Part shown: one piece after another, positions 18,596 to 30,800 of the stretch
Numbering within the stretch: the first letter of the stretch is position 1
Layout: each line of letters starts with the position of its first letter
Notes under the pieces: model-generated
Database searches by the model: none
Told to the model about the DNA's origin: nothing
Seen by the model: only the letters and a program-made list of their open reading frames with translations
Translations under genes and position numbers: made by a program
Assembly (NCBI RefSeq): GCF_029542785.1
Contig: NC_083371.1
Coordinates: forward strand, 806,001-870,000
Direction: 5' to 3'
Length of the DNA: 64,000 bases
Origin: Malassezia japonica
Lineage: Eukaryota; Basidiomycota; Malasseziomycetes; Malasseziales; Malasseziaceae

Positions 18596-21500
18596 ATGAG
18601 TGCGGAGGTCGAGCTGTTCACCACGTCCATCCTGGGCAACCCGGTGACCAGGAGTCGGCATGACCGCTATATTTCCGTGCTCAGCGCACATAGAATCCCG
18701 TTCGTCTACCACGACCTAGCGTCGGACGACGAGGCGAAACGCCGCTGGCGCCGCAAGGTACGTGCCCAAGCTAACACAGGCACGCGACCCACGCATCCCG
18801 GGCCTGCTCGTGCGCAACGAGTGGGTGGGTACGTTTGAAGAGTTTGAAGAGGCGGTCGAATTTGGCGAGCTGCGCCAGTTTTTGGGATACGATGCGCCGG
18901 CGCAGCCGCAGCGTACGGTGCCTGCACAGCCGCCGCCGAGCACGTCGCGCCTGCCGCCTGCGCCGACACTCATGGCGACTCCCGCCGCTCCGGGACAGGG
19001 CGCGCGGCCGGACGGCGGCGCGGACGAGATGCTCGCACAGCTTCTTCCGCAGGGTGCCGAAATTACCGACGCCGACGTCGACGCACTCCTCAAGGAGCTC
19101 GAGAAACCACTAAAACGCACTCCGCGGCGCACCTATACTCCATCGAGCCGCGCAGCACCGCCGCCGATGCCGATGCCGCCGAGCCACGGCACACCCGCTC
19201 CGGACCGTGCACGGTACGATCCAGGCTCCCGCAACTTGGTCGAAGAGGCGGCGCGTGCGATCGGCGTCGAGCCCAAGCCGCGCCCGCCAGTGCCGCGCAT
19301 GACGCTCAACCGCCGCCCTTTGCAAGAGGTACTCGAGGAGCGGCGCAGTCGCCAGGCAAAGACCGAGCAGCAGCGCCGCAACGACGAACTGTTTGCGAGC
19401 CTGGGGCTGTCGGACGTGCAGATCAATGACGCTGACGCGGACGAGTTCCTCAACAAGGGGACAATCCCGCAGTTGCAGCACTCGGGACGTGCGCCCGAGC
19501 AGGAGGCCATGGCGGCTCCGACGAGCACCGGCGCCGCTCCGGAAACACTGGCAGTGGCAGAGCCGGTCGCCGAAACGGAGCGTGCGAACGAGGCAGGCGC
19601 TGCGAGCGAGGCTGGTGCAGGAAACGAGGGCCCCGTTGAAGGTGCGAGCACAGTATCGCTCGCCACGTCAGAGGACAAGGAATCGCCAAAGGACGCTGCA
19701 GACGTGTCGGGTGCCAAGGTGGGCGACAAGAACGCAACAGACAGCGAGGAACCTCGGGAGCAAGAGCTTGGCGACGAGCCCTCCGCGAGCAAGACGCTCG
19801 AGCAGCCTCTGGACGACAAGCTGGCTGATAGCGAGACTGGCCTGAACGACAAGCTCGCCGTTCAAGACCCAACTGCGACCAAGTCCCTGGATGAGTCGGC
19901 GCAGTTGCTGGCCGAAACGTCGCCCGAGGTGCCCGTTACTGACAAGGCCCTTGACGACCCTCTCGCCGGAAAGGCACCAATGGGCAAGGCCTTGGACGAG
20001 CCTCTTGCCGACAAGGACGCCCTTGACAAGACTGCAAAGGAGCCACTCGCTGACGAGCACTTGAAAGAGCCACTCACTGAAGAAGCTGTCGAAAAGACGC
20101 CCGACGAGCCGCTTGCAAATAAGGCTCTCGACGACTCTACAGAGAAACCGCTAGACGAGTCTCCTGCCGACAAGTCCCTCAAGCAGCCTGCTGCTGCGAC
20201 ATCCCTTGCCAAGTCTCTCGACGAGTCTCTTACGGACAAGCCACGGGAAAAGCCACTGGAAGAGTCACTTGCAGACAAGGTGGCTGCTACGGACGAGACG
20301 CCGTCTAGCGGCGCGCTCGAGAAGACCCTGGGAGAGTCGCTTGCCGAGAATGAGCCCCTTGACAAGTCGCTGGAGGAGCCGCTTGCCGACAAGTCGATCT
20401 CGAGTGAAAAGGCACTTGATGAGCCTCTTGCCAAAGAGCCTCTTTCCAAGTCCCTGGAGGAGCCGCTTGATGACAAGGCACTAGAGTCCGAAAGCATCCT
20501 CGAGGAACCCCTTGCCGACAAGTCTCTGAGCAAGTCTTTGGAGGAGCCCCTTTCCAACAAGCCCCGTGACGAATCGCCCAAAGAGCGTTTGGCTGACAAG
20601 CCTCTTGACGAACCGTTCGACAAGACCTTTGCTAGTAAGCCGCTTGACAAGTCGCTCAAAGATCTGCTTGAGGACAAGCCGCTGGAATCGTCTTCCAAGC
20701 AGCCTCTGGATGACAAGCTGCTTGAAAAGTCTCTGAATGAGCCTTTGGCAGGAAGTGAGTCTGCTGCGGACAAGGGGCCGGTGGACGTCTTGGCCAGCAA
20801 GGAATCTCTCAACAACAAGCCGCTGAAAAAGTCGATGGAGGAGCCTCTAGCGGCCGACAACGATGCCCTTGAGCAGCCGCCAGCCAGCAAGTCGCTTGAG
20901 GAGCCACATGCCGTCGACAAGGACACCCTTGAGCAGTCGTCGATGGACAAGTCACTCCCACAGCCCCTCGACGAGCCTCTTGCGAACAAGTCTCTTGAGC
21001 AGTCGTTCGCTACCGAGCCTCTTGAGCCTCGTAAGGACGAGTCGCTTAGCAAATCCTTGGAAGAACCCCTGGGTGAGTCCTTCGGGAATGATTCTCTCTT
21101 GGAACAGCCTCTGTCCGACAAGGAAGCGCTTGGTACGGGCCTTTCTGCTGAAAAGGATGCACCCTTGGAGTCGAGCAAGGACACGGCGCCGTTCACTGTA
21201 AATGAGCCTGTTCAGGAGCCTCGTGTTGCCCAAGACATTCCAGAGGAGCCAATGGCTGCAAAGGAATCTCCCGAAATGCTACTTGCAGACAAAGAGACGC
21301 TTGCGGCGAATGAGGCAACTGAAGCCCGTGCAAGCAAGGATGAACTTGCGCCCCAGACGTCTGGCCTGGAAGAGCCACTTGCAGGAAATGAGGCGGATGC
21401 GGCAAAGGATTCGCCCCTCACGGAACCTGTTGCCGCCAAGGATGTACCGCGTGACGAAAAGGATCTTGATAAACCTAAGGGATCTACAATGTCAGCCGAT

Positions 21501-24500
21501 GATCAAGAGGCACTTGCGTACCAGCAGGCTGTTGCCAAGGCTTTGGCAGAAATGCAGAGCGCTGGAAACGAGGATCTGGGTGCCAAGGCTGCTGCAGGAC
21601 AGGCTCGTGAGCTCCCGCTTCCTCCCACGGACAAGGGATCTCTTGATGATACCAAGCCCTTGGCGAGCAATGCGCCTCTTTCGGACAAGGGCGCCTTTGA
21701 CAATGCGGCGCCTTTAAGCGACAAGAATGAATTTACGGAACCCATTGCGGCAACGCAGCCTGTGGGCAATATCAATGACGGAAAGGTGCCTAGTGAAATG
21801 GGGATTCCATCAAAGAGGCTGGCCTCTGGATCGATTTCAAAAGAGTTGCCGGTACCTCCATCAAGTAATCCGCCCACACTCGGCGGTGGGGCTGATGCGT
21901 CGCTTCCTCGCTCCTTGGAAGCGCCTCTGGATAAAGGCAGGACCGACCCGATTGTGCCTGCGGCAAGCGGTGCATTTGAAGCACCTCTCGAAGCGACAGA
22001 GTCGGGTAGGCCGCAGACGCTCCTTGCAGCTTCTACTAAGCCGCTTTCCATGCCGTCGGTTACGAGCCAGGTATCGGACCTCTCTTTGGACAGGTCGATC
22101 CCAGAGGTGCCGCTTACTACGGATGAGAATGTATCGGCTGTTTGGAAAGATGAGCCTCTGGATGCCCAAGAGACGACTTCCAAGAGCGCTCTGGAGGAGC
22201 CCTATGGAGCGACCGACGATCCCGCTCTGGCAAACAAGGAGCCTAAGGAACCTAAGGAACCTGTTGGATCGACTGAACCTGCCCCTCTGACAAATAAAGA
22301 GTCTTTGGAGCAGCCCCTTGGATCGACAGATGAGCCTTCTCTGATGGACAGGGTCCCCTTGGAACAACCTCTCGAAGCCACTGATGCCATCCCTTTGGAC
22401 AAGGACTCCTTGGAACAGCCTCTTGCTGCAGCCGATGGCCTCGTATCACCTACGAAAAAGGATTCTTTGGAACAGCCTTTGGCTAGTGAGGATGCGACTG
22501 CTCAAGTACCTAAAGACACGCTCGATGAAAAGCATGGTGTGCAGGACAGCCAGCTGGACCGCACACGCGAGGCGCCGTTGGACATGGACGAGAAGCACAA
22601 TGCTGCCGCTATGCCAAAGCAGACTCTGTTTGATGGCGCCAAGGATCCCCAGGATATTTTCAGTGACGAGGCGCGGGTTCCTCTCGCCGACCGCCCCGCC
22701 CTGGAAAACCCCCTTGATGACCTTCCTGTCACGAAAGAGGCCCTTTCCAATGAGCCGGCCGCAGACGTCCCTGTCCAGACACAGTGGCCCGAGACGCCCA
22801 AGGACGTGCCGAGTATGGGTGCGCCCAGTGAGGCTACGATGCCCTTGGCTGATACGGCCCGGGCTTCCGAGGCATGGAATGAGGCGCCTGCCTCTGGTGC
22901 CGAGCAGTTCCAGGCCACGCCTTTGATGGCTACAGCGTCTGCCACAGACTCCACCGAGCGTGATGCACCAACGAACACCCCTGGGATGCTTGAGTCGTCT
23001 GAGGCGTCGGGCACGGTCGAGCCGGCTGTCGATGCGTCTGTGCCCGCCGTGGAACCCCAGCCTGCCGCGGCGCAGCCTCACGTACCTCCTATGAGTGACG
23101 CGACACACGCGCGTGCTCACTGGGACTCGGCAGCGGACATGGACAAGGCTGTCCTCGGCGCAGCGCCTGGCGCGGATGTATCAGAAGACGAGACGCCTGT
23201 CGCGGCCAAAGTTATTGGCCCGCCGAGCTCGCATGCTGCCGAGGACCTCTTGCACAGCCTCGAGCGACCGCGTGCCCGGGATGTGCGTCACATGTCCTCC
23301 GGTGCGACGGCCGAAGAGGAGCGCGTTGCAGTGCACCAAACTCTCGATCGCTTTAGTGCACTGGAGCCACCGCTTGCTGCCAGCGAGGTGACCGAGACGC
23401 ACGACGAACACTCCGACGCGCCACGCTCCCATGCCCGAGATGCGCGCCCCATGTCGGCCGGTGCGACGGCCGAAGAGGAGCGCGTTGCTGTGCATCAGAT
23501 GCTTGATCGCTTTAGTGCACTTGAACCGCCGCTTTCTTCTAACGAGGTGGCTGAAGGACACGACGAACACCTCGGCACACCAAGCTCACCTGCTGCACAG
23601 GATACACGTCACATGTCGGCTGGTGCGACGGCCGAAGAGGAGCGCGTTGCTGTGCACCAAACTCTCGATCGTTTTAGTGCACTGGAGCCGCCGCTTGCTG
23701 CCAGCGAGGTGGACCTGCCGCGTGACGAGCACTCGGGCGAGCTTCCCTTGCCCGACTTGAACGACGTATCGAGCGAGTCGCAGCGGATCGCAGAGCACCA
23801 AGTAATCGACCGCTTCAGTGCCCTCAATCCTCCGCTGCGTGTGTCGTCAGAGCGCCTCGGTGGTGCAGAGAGGAACGCGGCGAGGATTGCATCGGAACGC
23901 GGCGCACTGCATACTAAGACGTTGCCACACGCGCCGCGCGACCCTACCGAGAGCCACGATACGCCCAAAGCACCTGCCACAAGCACCCTGCCCTCCGCCT
24001 CGGTGCTGCCTCACGACGAATCGAGTGGCGACGATGAGCCGGACGACGGCGTGCCCGACCTGTGGGTCTCGGGTGTGCCTGGTACGTCGCAGGCCTTTGC
24101 GCAATCGCATGTGGCTGGCCACCGCTCGGGCACTGACTGGGACTGGGATGCGCCAACCAGCGAGACGTCGGGCTCGCTGCACGACGTCCCACACCCTGAA
24201 AGCACGTCCCATGCGCCGACGTATGGCATCTCGCACAGTGACCCTGCGTCGTTGCCTGGCGACGACACGGTGTCTGAGTACTCGGAGGATGCTGCACATA
24301 TGACGGCCATTTCCGAGCGCGATAGTGTTGCGCCGTCCGATTCAGATGCAACGCTGCGCAAGGTCGATGCGCCGTCGAGCGTAGAGGCCACGCCGCGCGT
24401 TGAGACCGAGCCGGCGCCTACTCCAAGCCTGGCCGAAGAGCGTGCACAGACGCCTGTCGCTGTGCCGGTGCCCAAAGGCCCATCCGATGCACAGCCCGAA

Positions 24501-26267
24501 GCATCAGAGGACGGCCTCGCACGTACGCCGCCGAGCGCGTCGCACAAGACGTTTGCAGATGATGCTGCCCCTAAAGGCCTGCTGTCAACGCCGCGCGGCA
24601 CTCGCAGCCCAGGCCGCGCTGGTACGAGCCCGAGCCTCCGTGCATCGCGTCCGCCACCGACGCCCGAGCAGGCCGTGCCACGGTTCTTGCTGGACACAAA
24701 GGCCAAGGAGCCGCCCTCAGAGCCTGTGCAGGCTCCGGCCGGCACGCTGGGCGAGTCGCCTATGCAAGACGACTGGAACATGCTGCAAGCGAGCAAGGAG
24801 CAAGGCGAGCGTACTCTTCCGCATGAGCCGAGCGAGTTGCCGGCGCAGACCGAGCGTGCGCTGCCGCGTGTGCCGGTCGAGAGCGAGCAAAGCGCTTTTG
24901 CTCCTGCGGCTATCCCTGCGGATACCCGCCTGCCGAAATCGCGCGAGTCTCTGCTCGAAAAGGCCGCGAAAGGCAGCCCGGTGCAGGAGCCGCCAGCGGC
25001 CGAGCCGCAAGTGCCGAATGCACCTGCCGAGCCCAGCGTGTCGAGCGCGGCCGAGCTTGGAATGGGCCTGGCTTCATCGCCGAGTGCGGATGCTGCGCCC
25101 CAAGCGAGTGCGGATGCTGCGCCCCAAGCGTCAAGCACGGTGGGTCTGGGCTCGCATGTGCCGGGTACGGAGGATGCTGCCTCGGCTACGGCAGCACCTC
25201 TTCCAAGCACCGGTCCTCATTCCCAGGACCCGAGCGCTGGTCCAGAGGCCCAGGCGCGCAATGTACCTGAGCCCAAGCCCAGGTCCCGCAGCTCGCTGCT
25301 TGAAATGGCCGTGCTGCGTGCACGCGAATCGATGGCCGGTATGTCGACCTCGCGGTCGGGCGAGACGCGCGACGCCGCTCGGCATGACAGCGCTGCGATG
25401 GCACCCTCCAAGTCAAACGAGCCGGTGCGTGATGCAGCCGAGCCGAGTAGTCCGGCGGCAGTGAGCGAGCCGCGTATGCCAGAGAGCCCGTCGGCCGCTC
25501 CGGCTGCGGCAGCGACAAGCACACGCCCTACGGGCCGCCCGTCGCTTCGTGAGCGCTTGGCGCGCCTGTCGTCCAGCGACCGTACCAAGGAGCACGCGGA
25601 GGCTGGCGAGTCGGCGGCCGACAGTGCCACGTCGCCGCGTGCGTCTGCCGGTGCGCCGCGAGGCGAGCTGCCGCCTGCGCCGGGCGGCCCCCGAGCCTTC
25701 CCATCGGCCGCGGAGGGTGACGAGTCGGAACAGTCGTTTGCGGACCAGTCCGTTGTGGATCGGTGGGCGGATCGTTCCTTTGATGCTGCGGCGCCGACCG
25801 AGGCTTCAAAGGACGAGGCTCGCTTCGACAATGGCGCTGCAAACGTACTCGATGCGAGTGTCTTGCCGAGCGACAAGAGCTCGGAAAAGGGTCTTGACAT
25901 TGGCCTCGACAAGGGCGGTGCCCAGTCTCTGTTTGATTCGGCTCCCAGCAACACCTCTCTGGACAAGTCTTTCGACAAGCCGCTTGACAAGTCTTTTGGC
26001 CGTCCCCTCGACACGCCCCTTGACCAGCCCACGCTCGGCTCCACTGGCCCCACTGGCCCCACTACTCAAGATCCCAGTCCCTCGGCCCCGGTCCCTGCTC
26101 CTTCCGCCGCCTCGGCCCCGCCGCGGCGCGCCGTGTCGGGCGCGCCGCCGCGTCGTGCGATCCCCGACGTACGCAGCTTGTCTGCCGCACAGCCCCGGCG
26201 TACGCACCGCAAGACGCTGAGCGAGGTGATGCGGGAAGCAGACGAGTTTTTGCAAGAGTGGAAGTAG
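18596..26267 (+). CDS. Giant SH3BGR/glutaredoxin-fold protein with long repetitive tail
   Basis: About 2549 aa after removing a 22-nt intron (18758-18779), which joins WRRK to ARDPRIPG. The spliced N-terminal ~95 residues form a thioredoxin-fold domain of the SH3BGRL type (HRIPFVYHDLASDDEAKRRW ... PGLLVRNEWVGTFEEFEEAV). A short helical segment follows (MLAQLLPQGAEITDADVDAL). The rest looks disordered: roughly 19.8-22.5 kb is built of degenerate units such as PLADKSLSKSLEEPL, then four copies of an ERVAVHQxLDRFSALEPPL unit, then a Pro/Ser/Ala-rich tail with SLLEMAVLRARESMAG-like short helices. The combination of a glutaredoxin-like domain and a long disordered region recalls yeast Aip5 (a polarisome actin-assembly factor), but there the domain is C-terminal, so this is only a hypothesis. 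Confidence 0.85.
19900..22520 (+). repeat. Degenerate K/S/L/E/P/D-rich repeat region inside the giant gene
   Basis: Dozens of imperfect units of about 10-16 codons centre on EPLADK, SLEEPL and DKSL. Codon choice here uses more T-ending codons and looks less GC-rich than the flanking genes. Units vary in length and sequence, consistent with old slippage or unequal crossing-over followed by divergence. The encoded polypeptide is highly charged with periodic leucines and likely disordered or weakly helical. Confidence 0.8.
23284..23840 (+). repeat. Four-copy ~50-residue repeat in the giant protein
   Basis: Three close copies (cores near 23310-23375, 23460-23535 and 23610-23690) and one diverged copy (about 23775-23840) share the core ERVAVHQxLDRFSALEPPL. 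The spacer between cores is about 30 residues of acidic/His/Ser sequence (e.g. ETHDEHSDAPRS). Conservation of the core against variable spacers suggests a short binding motif in series; the partner is unknown. Confidence 0.85.
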
Positions 26268-26268
26268 T

Positions 26269-27744
26269 CTATGTAGAATCGCGCTGCTGCGACGAGAAAT
26301 CGTACAAGCGTTCGCTTCCCATGAACCCCTGCGCCTGTCCGCCGCCCTCGCGCTCGGGAATGACTTGGTATAGTTGCGGAGGCGGCCCCGTCGGGCGGGG
26401 TGCGGTCGGCTTGGTATTCTTGCGGAGCTCGATGTGTGCCGGCGTTTCGAGCCCTTCGGCAACGGACTGGATGCCCGACGGCGTGTCGAGGCCCGACGGC
26501 GTCTGCATGCCGTCGAACTCGATTCCGCCACCCGACGTCGTGTCCTTTTCCTCTTCTTCCTCTTCTTCCTCTTCCTCTTCCTCCTCCTCTTCTCCCCCTT
26601 CTTCTTCTTCTTCCTCCTCCTCTTCGCTCTCCTCGTCGTACTCGACCGGTGCCATCTCGCCCCAGTGCTCGTACTGAGCCGGCTCGCCCTCAAACTCGGC
26701 ATTCGGGTCGGGCTGCTCGCCAAACACGTCGCCGTACTTGGGGTTGCCCGCATCGTCCAGCGGCGGGCGTCCCCATCCACCCGGGTGGAAGCCCCACTGT
26801 GCGCCCTTGGGAATCGGCGCATTCAATCCCGGGATCTTGAGGTGGGGATACGACGGCGGCGGCCCGTGGCGCTGCATCGCAATCAGCCACGGCAGTGGCG
26901 CGAGCGGCGGGATGGACAGTGCCTCTTTCAGCGCTGGCGACAGATCGCCCGGGCGCCGCTTGCGGCAGCGTGCCTCAAACTCCTTGCCCTCGAAGTAGGT
27001 CTCGCCGTACCCCGAGAGCGGCGGCTTGGTCTGGAACTTGAAGAAGGCGTCGTGCAGTTTTTGGTAGTCAATGTCCATGCGCCCCAGCTTGGGCTGGACG
27101 CGTTCGCGTGTCTTGGCCTTGAGCGTCTTGTCCGCGTCTGCGCTATTGATTGCGTCGCGCAGCGTCGCGATACCCGTCTCGGCGATATTCTTCGGGAGCT
27201 CGTAGCGCTTGTGCGACGTGCCGCGGCGGGACTGGAGGTATTCGCGCTTCGAGCCCCAGTGAGGCGGCACGGGGACCGAGTTGCGTACCGTGCGCAGGTA
27301 GAGAAGCAGCACCGGGTCTGCCGCGGCGACGTCCCCCCACTCGACGAGCTCCGGCTTGTCGACGAGCTGCTTGAGCTCGGCGACGCTCATGCGCTCCATC
27401 TGGCGCTGCCGCCGGCGCGACAGCGGAAAGGCGACCTTGGGCGCCTCTTCGTCCATGTCGTCGTCCGAGTACATCACGTCGCCCTTCTCCCTACTCTCCT
27501 CCTCGCCCTCGGGCGCCTGGAAGCGCTCGAGGACGCCCGCAAACTCGGCGGCCATGGCGCTGTCCATCGGCGCCTCGATCACCTCGGCCTCGATCGGCTC
27601 CGGCTCCTGGCGCGCAGGCTCGCGCACCGGAGGAGCCGGGCGCACGGGCTCCTCGTCCTTCTGCATCTTGCGCTTCGCGCGGCGCTTGGCATTCTTCGAG
27701 AGCGGCGCCTGCGGTGCCATCGCCGGGGCCTTCGCGTCGGGCAT
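26269..27744 (-). CDS. CUS1: Cus1/SF3B2, U2 snRNP SF3b subunit
   Basis: Component of the SF3b module that clamps the U2-branch-site duplex. 491 aa from ATG 27744. Hallmark segments are ELVEWGDVAAADPVLLLYLR, SVPVPPHWGSKREYLQSRRG and YGETYFEGKEFEARCRKRRP, which binds SF3b49. A PSP-domain segment follows (ALSIPPLAPLPWLIAMQRHG, PGLNAPIPKGAQWGFHPGGW). An acidic run of about 25 Glu is encoded around 26553-26632. The frame is open upstream to 28665, but that extension lies antisense to eIF3a and is not used. Its stop is 1 nt from the stop of the giant gene; its start is 112 bp from the divergent eIF3a start. Confidence 0.95.
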   Translation of the reverse strand: MPDAKAPAMAPQAPLSKNAKRRAKRKMQKDEEPVRPAPPVREPARQEPEPIEAEVIEAPMDSAMAAEFAGVLERFQAPEGEEESREKGDVMYSDDDMDEEAPKVAFPLSRRRQRQMERMSVAELKQLVDKPELVEWGDVAAADPVLLLYLRTVRNSVPVPPHWGSKREYLQSRRGTSHKRYELPKNIAETGIATLRDAINSADADKTLKAKTRERVQPKLGRMDIDYQKLHDAFFKFQTKPPLSGYGETYFEGKEFEARCRKRRPGDLSPALKEALSIPPLAPLPWLIAMQRHGPPPSYPHLKIPGLNAPIPKGAQWGFHPGGWGRPPLDDAGNPKYGDVFGEQPDPNAEFEGEPAQYEHWGEMAPVEYDEESEEEEEEEEEGGEEEEEEEEEEEEEEEKDTTSGGGIEFDGMQTPSGLDTPSGIQSVAEGLETPAHIELRKNTKPTAPRPTGPPPQLYQVIPEREGGGQAQGFMGSERLYDFSSQQRDST

Positions 27745-27856
27745 CGCGACGTGAAGATTCGGCCGAGGGCGAGTTGCAATTTTCGCTTCTTCTGCGCGGC
27801 GGGTTCCCTTCTCGTAGCGTTGGCGGAGGCAACTCGTTTCCGGACACTCCAACACC

Positions 27857-30800
27857 ATGCCGCCTGTCGTTAAGCCCGAGGCGGTGCTGAAACGCTCGGA
27901 GGAGCTGATCAATGTGGGGCAGGCGTCCGCCGCCCTGCAGGCTCTGCATGAGTTTACGTTTTCGCGCCGCTTCAAGCAAGGCCCCTCGAGCTCGCTCGAG
28001 CCGCTGATGGAGCGCTTCATGGAGCTGTGTGTCGACCAGCGCCGCGGCCGCGCGGCGAAGGAGGCGCTGATGCAGTTCAAGAACGCTTTCCAGAACACCG
28101 ATCCCCAGTCGATCCGGAACGTGATCAACCACTTTTTGCAGCATGCCGATGCCAAGGTGTCCGAGGCGCGCAGCCGTGCGGACGCCGCTGCGGAGGAGCT
28201 CGACATTGACGATCTTGAGGAGAGCGAGACGCCCGAGAGTATCCTGCTCGGCAGCGTGAGCCAGGACCAGGAGCGGGACCGCACCGACCGCACGATGGTT
28301 ACGCCTTGGCTCAAGTTCCTTTGGGAGGCGTACCGCACGGCGCTCGACATCCTGAAGAACAACACGCGCCTGGAGATGGCGTACCAGCAGATTGCTGACC
28401 AGGCGCTGCACTTTTGCCTGCAGCACCAGCGCAAGACCGAGTTCCGCCGCCTCTGTGAGGTGCTGCGCCAGCACCTGCAGAGCGTCGCGCGCTCGACGCA
28501 CCACACCAACGCGATCGACTTTTCCGATGCCGATACGCTGCAGCGCCACCTGGACACGCGCTTTACGCAGCTGAACAGCGCCGTGGAGCTCGAGCTGTGG
28601 CAGGAGGCCTTCCGCTCGGTCGAGGACGTGCACAACCTGCTGACGATCGCCAAGAAGGCCCCCAAGCCCGCGATGATGGCGAACTACTACGAAAAGCTCA
28701 CGCGCATCTTTATCGTGTCGGACAACCACCTCTTCCACGCCGCGGCGTGGAACCGCTACTATGCGCTCGCCCGCCTCTCGGCGCACACCGAGGCCGACCA
28801 GGCGCGCATGGCGTCGTTTGTGCTGCTCAGTGCGCTTGCCGTGCCGGTCATTGCCTCGAGCGCGCCGGGCACCGGCAACCTGAACAAGGGCCGCACCGAC
28901 TTCCTCCAGGCCGACTCGGAGACGCGCCAGCGCACCGGCCGCCTGAACGCGCTCCTGGGCCTGAACCGCACCCCGACGCGCGCGGGTCTCTTGCGCGAGG
29001 CGCTCAACCGCAACGTGCTGCGCCGCGTGCGCCCCGAGCTGCGCGAGCTCTACCACATCCTCGAGGTCGAGTTCCACCCCCTGTCGATCTGCACCAAGAT
29101 CGAGCCGATTCTGAAGCAGGTCGCACAGGACCCCAGCATGGCCAAGTACGTCAAGCCGCTGCACTCGGTCGTGCTCACGCGCCTCTTCCAGCAGCTGAGC
29201 CAGGTGTACGACTCGGTCAAGCTGCAGCAGGTCATGCAGCTCGTGTCGGCCTTCAAGGCGCCGTACCACTACACGGCCGCCGACATTGAAAAGTTCTGCC
29301 TGAACGCGTGCAAGCGCGGCCACCTCAACCTGCGCATCGACCATGTGTCGCAGGCCATCACCTTCCAGGACGACGTCTTTGCCACCGATCTGCACCCCGC
29401 CGTGGCCAGCTCGAGCGAGACGGACCTGGTGCGTCTGCAGACGACGCCTTCCGAGCTCGTGCGCACGCAGCTCGCACGCCTTGCCGAGAGCCTCGACACG
29501 TCGCTGCGCGTCGTGGACCCCAGCGCGAGCCAGACCGCGGCCGAAGCGCGCCGCGCGGCGTTTGCGCGTGCCATTGCCGAGGCCGACAAGGAGCACAAGC
29601 TGGCCGTGGAGCGCAAGATCAAGATGGAGCGCCGCAAGGAGCTCCTGCGCGAGATGGCCAAGAAGAGGGAGGAGGAGGAGGCGATCGCCAAGGCCGAGCG
29701 CCTGCGCCAGCAGGCCGAGGCCGAGCAGCGCCGCTTTACCGAAGAGGCGCGCCGCCGCGAGCTCGAGCACGTCCGCAAGGAGATGGAGGCTGCGAAGCTC
29801 GAAGAGGCGCGCAAGATGGCGCAGTCGCTCAAGGAAAAGGGCGGTCTCAAGCTCTCGGAGGAAGAGTTTGCGAGCCTCGACACCGAAAAGCTCGTCCAGC
29901 TCCAGGTGGAGCAGATCGAGCGCGAAAAGAAGGATCTCAGCGAACGCCTGCGCACCGTGCACCGCCGCATGGACCACATCGAGCGTGCGTACCGCCGCGA
30001 GGAGCAGCCTCTCCTCGCCGCCGACTACGAGCGCCAGCAGGCGATCGACCTCGCGAACCACAAGCGTGCGTACGAGGTGCAGCGCGTCACCGCGCGTGAG
30101 CGCCACGAGTCCGATATGGCGATGAAAAAGGTGCTGGTGGGCATCATGCCCGACTACGACGGCATGCGCGACATGCTGCTCGGCAGGCGCAAGGCGCTGC
30201 ACGAGGAGCGCGTCGCCCAGGCGGAAACCCAGATCGAGAAGGAGAAGGAGCAGCGCCGCATGGACATCCTGCACGAGCACGAGGAGGAGCAGCGCCGCCG
30301 CGAGGAGGCCGAAAAGGAGCGCGCCGCCTACGAGGCGCAGCGCAAGCAGCGCGAGGAGGAAGAGGCGCGCCTCGCCGAGAGCCGCCGCGCCGACGCCGAG
30401 CGCGAGGCCGAGCTCGAGAAGCAGAAGCGCGCCGAGATCGAGGAGCGCCAGGCCGCGCTGCGCATGCAGGCCGAGAAGCAGGCCGCGCAGCAGGCCAAGG
30501 CCCAGGAGCGCCTCGACCGCGACCGGGCCGAGCCGCGCACCGAGACGGGCGGCGCGTGGCGGAGAAGCGGCGCGCCGTCGGCCGCGCCGCCGGCCGCCTC
30601 GTCGGGCGCCACCGACCCGATGTTTGCCAACCGCCGCTACCGCCCCGGAGACCTCAGCCGCAACTCGGAGGGCCGTGCGCCGGAGCCGCGCCCGATGCCC
30701 ACGGAGCGCCGTGCGCCGGAGCCGCGCACGATGCCTTCGGAGCGCCCCCCCGGCGCCGGTGGCCGCTACGTCCCGGGCGCCTTTTCGCGTATGCGCCAGG

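Noticed and set aside
20000..22500. Repetitive region as a transposon remnant
   Set aside because: The frame stays open across the whole stretch, there are no terminal repeats or transposase motifs, and units are codon-phased.
27745..28665. N-terminal extension of CUS1 by ~300 codons
   Set aside because: It runs antisense through eIF3a and does not resemble SF3B2; ATG 27744 gives a normal N-terminus.
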